Positions 17,770 through 25,424 of a stretch of DNA of 64,000 nucleotides are shown piece after piece. The notes beneath the pieces are model-generated. The model had not been told where the DNA came from and did no database searches. It worked only from the letters and a program-made list of their open reading frames with translations. Every line of letters begins with the position of its first letter. The first letter of the stretch is position 1. The DNA comes from Acidimicrobiales bacterium. GTDB taxonomy: Bacteria > Actinomycetota > Acidimicrobiia > Acidimicrobiales > SZUA-35. The stretch is taken from contig JAHDCV010000007.1 in the NCBI GenBank assembly GCA_020629695.1, forward strand, positions 22,100 to 86,099. The letters run 5' to 3'. The translations under genes and the position numbers were made by a program.

Positions 17770-19125
17770 GTGCTGTCCGCGAACCACCGGGTCCGAATCG
17801 CCGTCATCGCCGGTGGATCGATCGCCGCGCTGTCACTCGGTGTGCGTTCGACCTTCGGGGTGTTCCTCGATCCCGTCGTCGACGGCCTCTCGATCGACCG
17901 CGGCACGTTCGCTCTGGCCGTCGCCGTGCAACAGCTCTTCTGGGGTCTCTCCCAACCGATCGCCGGTGCTCTGGCCGACCGGTACGGATCGGGGCGTGTC
18001 CTGGCCACCGGTGGCCTGCTCTACGCCGCCGGGATGATCGCCATGTCGAGCGCAAGCGACGGTGTGCTGCTCACGCTCTCCGCCGGGGTGTTGACCGGCA
18101 TCGCCGTCGGGGCAGCCGGGTTCTCCGTGGTGTTGGCATCGGTCGGGCGGATGGTGCGCCCGGAGCGTCGTGCGCTCGCCCTGGGTGTCGTCAGTGCCAT
18201 CGGATCGCTCGGCCAGTTCGTCCTGATCCCCGTCGCTCGGCAACTCATCGACAACGGCGGCTGGGAACGAACGGCCCGCGTCCTCGGTCTGATCGTGTTG
18301 CTCGTGGTCGTGGCGGCGCGGTTCCTCCTCGGCCGTTCGGCTGATTTCGCCGACTCGGGTGTCGCTGCACCCGAGGCGAGGCCCCTTCGGGCGGAACTCC
18401 GCCGCGCCGCCCACGCACCCGGATACCGGCGCCTCAACGCGGCGTTCTTCGTGTGCGGTTTCCACGTGACCTTCATCGGCACCCATCTCGTCTCCTACGT
18501 CGGCGATCTGCGCATCCGCCCCGAGGCCGCCGACCTCGCGCTCATGCTCATCGGCCTCTTCAACGTCGTCGGCTCCCTGGCGGCGGGCTGGCTCGGCAGC
18601 CGTCACTCGAACACGATGTTGCTCGCAGCGATCTACGGCCTGCGGGCCGTCGTCATCGCGGCGTTCCTCGTCGTCCCGGCATCCGCGGGCAGCGTGGTCG
18701 TGTTCGGCGCGGCGATGGGCGTCCTCTGGCTGTCGACCGTCCCGCTGACGTCCGGCATCGTCGCCGCGCAGTTCGGAACCACCCATGCCGGCACGTTGTT
18801 CGGCATCGTCTTCCTCTCCCACCAGTTCGGTGCGTTCGCCGGCGCGTGGCTCGGCGGCGAGCTGGCCGATGCCACCGGCAGCTACGACATCGCCTGGTGG
18901 ATCGGTGTCGCACTCGGTGTCGTGGCCATGTTGTTCCACATCGGACTGGACGAGGGCCCCGCACCCGATCCACCGGAGGTCGGTCCGGTGAGGCTGCGGC
19001 CGGCAGCGGGCATCGCTGCGGCGGGCCTCACCCTCGGCGTCGCCGGTGCCATCGCCCCCGCCCTGGCGGCTGCCGACGACGCCGCCGCCGGCGTCTCGCC
19101 CGTCTGCGCCCTCGATCTCACCTGA
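17770..19125 (+). CDS. MFS transporter
   Basis: GVRSTFGVFLDPVVDGLSIDRGTFALAVAVQQLFWGLSQPIAGALADRYGSGRVLATGGLLYAAG. Confidence 0.9.
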   Translation: MLSANHRVRIAVIAGGSIAALSLGVRSTFGVFLDPVVDGLSIDRGTFALAVAVQQLFWGLSQPIAGALADRYGSGRVLATGGLLYAAGMIAMSSASDGVLLTLSAGVLTGIAVGAAGFSVVLASVGRMVRPERRALALGVVSAIGSLGQFVLIPVARQLIDNGGWERTARVLGLIVLLVVVAARFLLGRSADFADSGVAAPEARPLRAELRRAAHAPGYRRLNAAFFVCGFHVTFIGTHLVSYVGDLRIRPEAADLALMLIGLFNVVGSLAAGWLGSRHSNTMLLAAIYGLRAVVIAAFLVVPASAGSVVVFGAAMGVLWLSTVPLTSGIVAAQFGTTHAGTLFGIVFLSHQFGAFAGAWLGGELADATGSYDIAWWIGVALGVVAMLFHIGLDEGPAPDPPEVGPVRLRPAAGIAAAGLTLGVAGAIAPALAAADDAAAGVSPVCALDLT

Positions 19126-19165
19126 CCACCGTCGGGAACCCACGTCTCAACACCAAGGAGCCCAC

Positions 19166-19816
19166 ATGGCACCGGTCCACGATCAACTCCTCGAACTGCG
19201 CCGCACCGGCGGAGCGATCATCCTGCTCACCTACCGAGGCGATTGGTGACCGTATTGCTGTGGCCAGCTCGTGCGGTTGGCCGCCGTGTCCGAACGCATC
19301 CACGCCGCGGGCGGTGAGGTCCTCGCCGTCAGCGTCGACGACGAGATCCGTCAGGCCGGCATGGCCGACCGATGGCCGACACCGATGGTCCGGTACGTGT
19401 CGGACCCCGGGGGAGCGGAACTGCTCGGCCCCCTCGATCTGTTCGACCCCGACGAGCGCGGCGGCATCGCGCTGCCCGGCATGCTCGTGATCGCGCCGGA
19501 CGGAATCGAGGTCTACCGATACCGCGGTCGCGACTTCGCGGACCGGACCACCGACGACGACGTGCTCTCGGCCCTCGAGGCCCTCGGACTCGAACCGGTC
19601 GAACCCGTCGACTGGGTCGGCGAGGTGGAGATCCCGGAAGACCTGCGCGGCTTCTTCCGGCCTTCGGACCTCGGCGCCTACTTCCGCGGGAACAAGTTCG
19701 GCGCCCTGGCGATCGGAAACCGCATCGAGGATCCCGCGGCTCGAGCACTCGCGAAGGAACATCGCGTCATGAGCGACGCCACGCTCGAGGCGTGGGCGAC
19801 CGTGCGCTCCGGGTGA
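19166..19816 (+). CDS. Predicted selenoprotein: thioredoxin-fold/peroxiredoxin-like protein with UGA-encoded Sec at 19247-19249 (residue 28)
   Basis: AAGGAG ribosome-binding site 5 nt before ATG; MAPVHDQLLELRRTGGAIILLTYRGDW-(TGA)-PYCCGQLVRLAAVSERIHAAGGEVLAVSVDD...; the TGA is the only in-frame stop across 217 codons and falls at the first Cys position of the WCPYC-type redox motif; bSECIS-like hairpin directly downstream. Confidence 0.88.
19260..19284 (+). promoter_or_regulatory. Candidate bacterial SECIS element
   Basis: Ten consecutive pairs (260-269 with 275-284, including three G-U wobbles), apical loop CGUGC with G at position 2; 20 nt between the UGA and the loop. Confidence 0.75.
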
Positions 19817-19822
19817 AGCCGA

Positions 19823-20503
19823 TCAGGTGTCGGCCCCGTCGGTCGGCGGGGCCGACACCCGGAACAACCAGCGCAGCCCGTGCGCGGCGGCCGCGGCGGC
19901 CGCGATCTGGGCGATCACGAAGCCCGGTGCCGAACCCGGAGCGATCCCGGCGAAGCTGTCGGAGAACATGCGGGCGACCGTGACCGCCGGGTTGGCGAAC
20001 GAGGTCGAGGCCGTGAAGTAGTAGGCCGCGCCGATGTAGGCCCCGACCGTCGCCGCCACCGCGCCGATCGACTGTCGACGGGCCGTGCCGTGGATGACAC
20101 CGAGCAACCCGACCGTCGCCACGAACTCGGCGAACAACAGGGCGGGTCGGGAGCGATCGGTCGTCGACCAGCTGATGGCCGCCAGACCGAACATCATGTT
20201 CGCCGCGACCACCCCGACGACACCGCCGGCCACCTGCATCACGACGTACGCGCCGAGCTCCGACGTCGTCGAGCGGCCATGCAGTCGATCGACGAGGCTG
20301 ACCACCGGGTTGAAGTGTGCGCCCGAGATCGGACCGAACGTGATGATCAACGCCCCGAGCAACAGCGCCGTCGCGAACGCGTTCTGGAAGAGCTGGAGCC
20401 CGACGTCGTCGGTCAACTGCTCGGCCATGATCCCGGAACCGACGACGCCGGCCAGCAGGAACGCCGTACCGAGGAACTCCGCCACCAGTGCACGTTTCGA
20501 CAT
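19823..20503 (-). CDS. MIP/aquaporin family protein (arsenic-associated AqpS-like type)
   Basis: FGPISGAHFNPVVSLVD and FTASTSFANPAVTVARMFSDSFAGI; six TM segments. Confidence 0.85.
   Translation of the reverse strand: MSKRALVAEFLGTAFLLAGVVGSGIMAEQLTDDVGLQLFQNAFATALLLGALIITFGPISGAHFNPVVSLVDRLHGRSTTSELGAYVVMQVAGGVVGVVAANMMFGLAAISWSTTDRSRPALLFAEFVATVGLLGVIHGTARRQSIGAVAATVGAYIGAAYYFTASTSFANPAVTVARMFSDSFAGIAPGSAPGFVIAQIAAAAAAAHGLRWLFRVSAPPTDGADT
19827..19858. terminator. Bidirectional terminator hairpin between convergent selenoprotein and aquaporin genes
   Basis: GTGTCGGCCCCG-TCGGTCGG-CGGGGCCGACAC, 12-bp perfect stem overlapping the aquaporin C-terminal codons. Confidence 0.6.
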
Positions 20504-20555
20504 GACGGCGACGCTAGGTCGATTCCGAGCGCACGACGCGCCTAGGTTCGGCGCG

Positions 20556-20945
20556 ATGCAGCGCGGCTACCGGGACCTCATCGATGCGGCGGAAGCCGAG
20601 ATCTCGACGCTCGACGTCGACGAGATGCGGGCGGCACTCGACGATCCGGAGACCGTCGTGGTCGACATCCGCGACGTACGGGAGCTGCAACGCAGCGGCA
20701 CGATCCCGGGAGCGGAACACGCTCCCCGGGGAATGCTCGAGTTCTGGGTCGACCCCGACAGTCCCTACCACCGACCGATCTTCGCGGAGGACAAGCGGTT
20801 CGTCTTCTTCTGCCAATCCGGTTGGCGTTCGGCGCTCGCCACCAAGACCGTGCAGGACATGGGCCTGGCCCGGGTCGCCCACCTCGGCGGGGGATTCGCG
20901 GCGTGGTCCGAGGCCGGCGGCGCAGTCGAGGAACGGTCACGCTGA
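20556..20945 (+). CDS. Rhodanese-like domain protein
   Basis: VVVDIRDVRELQRSGTIPGAEHAPRGMLEFWVDP...FVFFCQSGWRSALATKTVQDMGLARVAHLGGGFAAW. Confidence 0.92.
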   Translation: MQRGYRDLIDAAEAEISTLDVDEMRAALDDPETVVVDIRDVRELQRSGTIPGAEHAPRGMLEFWVDPDSPYHRPIFAEDKRFVFFCQSGWRSALATKTVQDMGLARVAHLGGGFAAWSEAGGAVEERSR

Positions 20946-20948
20946 CGC

Positions 20949-21770
20949 ATGACCAGTGCCTCCCGGCCGTGGGTCGACAGCCACACCCACCTCTTTCCCG
21001 ACGGCCTCGCCCGAGCGATCCGACAGTTCTTCACCGACCACATCGGTGATCGGCTGATCCACCCGATCGAGCCGCTCGCCGTGCTGGACGCGCTCGCCGC
21101 CGACGGCGTCGGCGAGATCTGGAATCTCCCGTATGTCCGCCTCCCCGGTCGGGCGCGTGCGCTGAACGACGCGATGCTCGAGGTGGCTGCCGGCCTCTCG
21201 TCCCACGACGTGCGGATCGTGACCGGCTGCACCGCACACCCGGGCGACCCCGACCCTGGCGGCGAGATCGAGCGGTCGGCCGACGCCGGAGCCTCGGTCG
21301 TGAAGCTGCACTGTTCCGTCGGCGACTTCGAGGCCGACGACCGTCGACTCGATGCGGTCTACGCCGTCGCCGGCGACCGAGGCCTGCCGGTCGTCGTCCA
21401 TGCCGGGCACGGCGTGAGTGGCCACACCGAACCGGACGAACTCGCTCCCGTCGTCAACGCAGCGGGACGGCACCCGTCGACGGTGATCGTCCTCGCCCAT
21501 CTCGGTCACCGCGCCGCGGTCCGTGCCGCCGGGCTCGTCGCCGTGACACCGAACCTGTGGGCCGACCTGACTCCGGTGCTCGATGAACTGCCGGAACTGC
21601 GCCTGGACGTGATCCGCCCGATCACGGACCGACTCCTCCTCGGTTCGGATGCGCCGAACACCGGTCGGCTTCCGAGCGAGATCGTGACGGCGTTGGTCGA
21701 CCTCGGCCTCGACGCCCCGGAGATCGACGCGATCACGTCGGGCAACGCACGGAGGCTCGTGCCGCGCTGA
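20949..21770 (+). CDS. Amidohydrolase / TatD-like metal-dependent hydrolase
   Basis: WVDSHTHLFPDG; VVVHAGHG; VIVLAHLGHRAA; LLLGSDAPNT. Confidence 0.85.
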   Translation: MTSASRPWVDSHTHLFPDGLARAIRQFFTDHIGDRLIHPIEPLAVLDALAADGVGEIWNLPYVRLPGRARALNDAMLEVAAGLSSHDVRIVTGCTAHPGDPDPGGEIERSADAGASVVKLHCSVGDFEADDRRLDAVYAVAGDRGLPVVVHAGHGVSGHTEPDELAPVVNAAGRHPSTVIVLAHLGHRAAVRAAGLVAVTPNLWADLTPVLDELPELRLDVIRPITDRLLLGSDAPNTGRLPSEIVTALVDLGLDAPEIDAITSGNARRLVPR

Positions 21771-21789
21771 CGGCGCGGCGTTCGGCGAC

Positions 21790-22554
21790 TCAGGCAGCCG
21801 GCCGATGACGGCGGGTCAGGAACTCGGGGTCGAAGCCGAACGGCAGCTCGAGACGATGTGCCTCGAGCAAGGCGGTGTCCGCGAGGATCGCCGGGGTCGG
21901 ACCATCGGCCACCACCCGTCCGTCCGACACGATGATCGACCGGGGACAGACCTCGAGCGCGAACGGCAGATCGTGGGTGATCAACAGCTGGGTGTGATCG
22001 AGGGTCTGGAGCAGATCGGCGAGTTCCCGACGACCGGCCGGGTCCAGCCCGGAGGTCGGCTCGTCCATGACGATCACGTCGGGCCGCATCGCCAGCACCG
22101 TCGCCAACGCGATGCGACGCTTCTCCCCACCGGAGAGATGATGGGGGCTCCGCTCGATGAACTCCGCCGCCTGCACCATCGCGAGCGCCTCGGCCACGCG
22201 TTCGTCGCGTTCGGTGCCCTTCAATCCGAGGTTGCTCGGACCGAACGCCACGTCCTCGCCGACGGTGGGCATGAAGAGTTGGTCGTCGGCGTCCTGGAAG
22301 ACCATGCCGACCCGGCGTCGGATCTCGGGCAAGGTGGTGTCGGTCAGCTCGGTGCCCGCGACGGCGATCGAGCCGGCCTCGGCGCGATGGATGCCGTTCA
22401 GGTGGAGGGCGAGGGTCGTCTTTCCGGCGCCGTTCGGTCCGAGCAGGGCGACCCGCTCACCGACATCCACGGTGAACGAGAGATCCTCCAGGGCCGGATG
22501 GCCGTTCGGGTAGCAGAAGGTGAGGCCGGCGACCTCGAGTGCGGGCACGGTCAT
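21790..22554 (-). CDS. Energy-coupling-factor ABC transporter ATPase (CbiO/NikO type)
   Basis: MTVPALEVAGLTFCYPNGHPALEDLSFTVDVGERVALLGPNGAGKTTLALHLNG; HHLSGGEKRRIALATVLAMRPDVIVMDEPTSGLDP. Confidence 0.92.
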   Translation of the reverse strand: MTVPALEVAGLTFCYPNGHPALEDLSFTVDVGERVALLGPNGAGKTTLALHLNGIHRAEAGSIAVAGTELTDTTLPEIRRRVGMVFQDADDQLFMPTVGEDVAFGPSNLGLKGTERDERVAEALAMVQAAEFIERSPHHLSGGEKRRIALATVLAMRPDVIVMDEPTSGLDPAGRRELADLLQTLDHTQLLITHDLPFALEVCPRSIIVSDGRVVADGPTPAILADTALLEAHRLELPFGFDPEFLTRRHRPAA

Positions 22555-23312
22555 GTGAGCAGTCCTCCCAGCGCTGCAACCGCAGCGAGCATCGGAACGA
22601 TGGCGGCCATGCGCCACTCCGCCGGGCTGGCCCGGCGGTCGTCCAGTGTCGGCATGGTGCCGTCGAATCCACGAGCGAGCATGGCGGCGTGGACGCGCTC
22701 GCCCCGCTCATAGGACCGCACGAACATCGCACCAGCGGAGGATGCGATCGGTTTGACCTGCCAGAGCCAACGGGCGTCATGCCCCCGGGCGACCATGGCG
22801 GTGCGCATCCGGCCGAGATCGGCGGTGATCAGATCGAGGTAGCGGAACATGAACGAGATCACCGACGTCACCAACGCCGGCACCCGGAGTCGTTCGAGCC
22901 CGCGCACGATGTCGGCCACCGGAGTGGTCGATGCGAGCACGATCGACGTCGTCGCGCCCAGCACGGACTTCGTCAACACGTTCCACGTGCCCCACAGCCC
23001 TTCCGTCGACAGGGACACGCCCAACACCTCGGTCGTGGCACCACCCGCGAGGAAGGGGAGGAAGAAGGCGAAGGTCACGAACGGCGCGATCACGGCCAGC
23101 CGTTTCACCACGAGCGACGGACGCAAACCAGCTCGGGCGATCCAGCACGCCAGCAACAGACCATGCAGCACGAAGACCCACACGGCTCGGCGCGGCGTGA
23201 CCGCGACGGCGAGGACGAAGGCGAACGCCGCGACGATCTTCGCCTCCGGCGCCATGCGATGGACGATCGTGTCCCCGGGGACGTGCAGTCGATGTGCGTG
23301 GCCGGCACCCAT
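22551..23312 (-). CDS. Energy-coupling-factor transporter transmembrane protein (CbiQ/NikQ type)
   Basis: IVHRMAPEAKIVAAFAFVLAVAVTP; FMFRYLDLITADLGRMRTAMVARG; GERVHAAMLARGFDG. Confidence 0.9.
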   Translation of the reverse strand: MGAGHAHRLHVPGDTIVHRMAPEAKIVAAFAFVLAVAVTPRRAVWVFVLHGLLLACWIARAGLRPSLVVKRLAVIAPFVTFAFFLPFLAGGATTEVLGVSLSTEGLWGTWNVLTKSVLGATTSIVLASTTPVADIVRGLERLRVPALVTSVISFMFRYLDLITADLGRMRTAMVARGHDARWLWQVKPIASSAGAMFVRSYERGERVHAAMLARGFDGTMPTLDDRRASPAEWRMAAIVPMLAAVAALGGLLT

Positions 23313-24307
23313 CAGCCGGCCAGTTCGTGCGCCGCACGTCGACCGGGCACGCCACTCACCGTGCGGAACACGCCGTAGCCGACCGCGAGGGTGAGGAGGG
23401 TGCCGCCGGCGCCGGCGATCGCGAGGCTGAGACTCTCGTTGCCGACCCCGGAGGTCGCGTAGTCGGCGAACACCGAGTTGCCCAGTGCGTGATCTTCGGC
23501 GGTGTCGACGAAGCCCTCGTCCTCCGCCACCCGCTCGAGTCCGTCGGGATCCCCACTGGCGAACTGACTCACGACGGTGGCCACGCCGAGGCTCACGACG
23601 AGTGCGCCCACCACGAAGGCCCGCATCGGGATCTTGCGAGCCGACGACAGCGCCACCCGATCGAGGTCACGGGCGCCGGCCACCAGGTCGGGACGAGCGG
23701 CGAGCACGGCCGAGACGACCATCGCGCTGATCACGGCCTCACCGATCCCGATCAGCAGATGCACGCTCACCATCGCGCCGAACACGGTGTCGAACGGCAC
23801 CGGTGCCGCCGCCCCGAACAGCCACTCGATCGAGAAGGCGGTGGCCGACAGCACGACACTCGCGAGTGCGGCGATCCCCGTGGCGCCGACCACGCCGCCG
23901 GCCGTCGACGGGAGGAACTTGCGGGCGAAGGTGAACACCGCGTAGCCGCCGAACGCGGGCACGATCGCCATGTTGAGGGTGTTGTAGCCGAGCGCGGTGA
24001 GTCCGCCGTCGGCGAAGACGAGCGCCTGCACGACCACGACGATGGCCACCACGAGCGCACCGACCCCGGGACCCAGCAGGATCGCCGCGAGCGCACCTCC
24101 CAGGAGATGCCCCGATGTTCCTGCGGCGACCGGGAAGTTCACCATCTGACCGGCGAACACGAAGGCGGCCGCGAGGCCGGCGAGGGGAATCTGCTTGTCG
24201 TCGAGCTCGTCGCTCGCCTTGCGAGCGGCCAGGCCGAGCAGGCCGGCGGACAGCACACCGGTGGACACGGCGGTGGCGGCGGTCAGGAATCCGTCTGGTG
24301 CGTGCAT
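23312..24307 (-). CDS. Substrate-specific component CbiM/NikM fused to PDGLE (N-type) domain
   Basis: MHAPDGFL N-terminus (CbiM Met-His motif); GTSGHLLGGALAAILLGPGVGALVVAIVVVVQALVFADGG; C-terminal GDPDGLERVAEDEGF. Confidence 0.92.
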   Translation of the reverse strand: MHAPDGFLTAATAVSTGVLSAGLLGLAARKASDELDDKQIPLAGLAAAFVFAGQMVNFPVAAGTSGHLLGGALAAILLGPGVGALVVAIVVVVQALVFADGGLTALGYNTLNMAIVPAFGGYAVFTFARKFLPSTAGGVVGATGIAALASVVLSATAFSIEWLFGAAAPVPFDTVFGAMVSVHLLIGIGEAVISAMVVSAVLAARPDLVAGARDLDRVALSSARKIPMRAFVVGALVVSLGVATVVSQFASGDPDGLERVAEDEGFVDTAEDHALGNSVFADYATSGVGNESLSLAIAGAGGTLLTLAVGYGVFRTVSGVPGRRAAHELAG

Positions 24308-24367
24308 GGCGCACTCCTTGGAGATCGGGGCGGAGCGGGGGATTCGCCCGGGGTCTCCCGGACCTTA

Positions 24368-24384
24368 TTGCAAGTGATTCGCAG
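24368..24384. promoter_or_regulatory. Candidate Nur/Fur-family operator
   Basis: TTGCAA-GTGAT-TCGCAG, resembling TTGCAA-N5-TTGCAA, in the CbiM/Fur-family divergent region. Confidence 0.45.
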
Positions 24385-24479
24385 CCACTCGAACCGTGCG
24401 GCACGCAACGAGTGCAGTCCGCAAAGGTCCGACCTCGCTTCCGGGGTCCCGAGGACCGGCAGCCACTAGGTTCCCGGCC

Positions 24480-24890
24480 GTGGATCTGGCCGAAGCACTA
24501 CAGACACGGGACCTCCGCCTCACCCGCCCCCGCCAACTCGTGTGGGACGTGCTCACGAGCGGAGACCATCATCTGACGGCCGCCGACATCGCCGCGGAAG
24601 TCCACCGGCGGGACGGCTCGGTGAACCTGTCGAGCGTCTACCGGGCGCTGTCGCTGTTCGCTGATCTCCGGCTGGCTCGCGAGTCCCGTCTCGGTTCCCC
24701 GGAGGGTTCGCATTGGGAGGCGGCCCATGCCGACGACGTCATCCACCTCGTCTGTGAGTCCTGCGGGGAGGTCCAACACCACCACGGCGATCAGATCGAT
24801 CACCTCCGGTCGCATCTCGGCTCCGATCACGGTTTCGAGGCGACCTGGTTCGACGTGGTCGTGCACGGACGGTGCGGCGAATGCCGTTGA
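24480..24890 (+). CDS. Fur-family metalloregulator (Zur/Nur-like)
   Basis: LRLTRPRQLVWDVLTSGDHHLTAADIAAEVHRRDGSVNLSSVYRALSLFADLRLARE; HLVCESCGEVQHHHGDQI; CGEC. Confidence 0.9.
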   Translation: MDLAEALQTRDLRLTRPRQLVWDVLTSGDHHLTAADIAAEVHRRDGSVNLSSVYRALSLFADLRLARESRLGSPEGSHWEAAHADDVIHLVCESCGEVQHHHGDQIDHLRSHLGSDHGFEATWFDVVVHGRCGECR

Positions 24891-24909
24891 GACGGCTGGG
24901 GCGCGCGCC

Positions 24910-25377
24910 TCAAGCGGGCACGGGTTCGACCGGGCACGCCTGCAACTCGAACGTCGACAGCCGTCGACGCAGCGCCCACAGCGCAGCGCCGATCGCCAGC
25001 AGGCCGACGACGGGCTGAAGCGGCGCCCACCAGCTCAACGCCCCGGACACGCCGACCACGGCGACCACCACCTGGTTGCACACCGGGCAACCCACCGCGA
25101 GGAACGAGACGAACCCCGTCCACACGGTTCGGGTCTGCTCACGATCCGACATCGGGGCCCGGATGGCGAACACGAGGCCGATGAGCGTCGACGTGACGAT
25201 CCAGATCACGACGTCGAGCGTCCGGACCGGCACGGGCCGACCGAAGATCGGGGTGTCGATGATGTCGGACGGCACCCCGATCAGCACCGCAGCGATCACG
25301 GCGAACACCGGCAGCCGCCACCACGTCGTGCGGTCGAGACGGATGAGCTGGGCGAGCACCTTCCCCCGAACCACCAC
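24910..25377 (-). CDS. Membrane protein with intramembrane CxxC (GCPVCNQ)
   Basis: Four TM segments; FLAVGCPVCNQVVVAVVGVSGALSWWAPLQPVVGLLAIGAALWALRRRL. Confidence 0.7.
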   Translation of the reverse strand: MVVRGKVLAQLIRLDRTTWWRLPVFAVIAAVLIGVPSDIIDTPIFGRPVPVRTLDVVIWIVTSTLIGLVFAIRAPMSDREQTRTVWTGFVSFLAVGCPVCNQVVVAVVGVSGALSWWAPLQPVVGLLAIGAALWALRRRLSTFELQACPVEPVPA

Positions 25378-25424
25378 GAGCCGTCCGCCATTCCCGGACC
25401 CCGAGCGTCGTAGGGTCTCGACTC

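Noticed and set aside
15358-17787. 809-aa ORF containing ProV with a long N-terminal extension
   Set aside because: The upstream part is low-complexity and overlaps the divergent EamA gene; the real ProV start is at 16596 or 16581.
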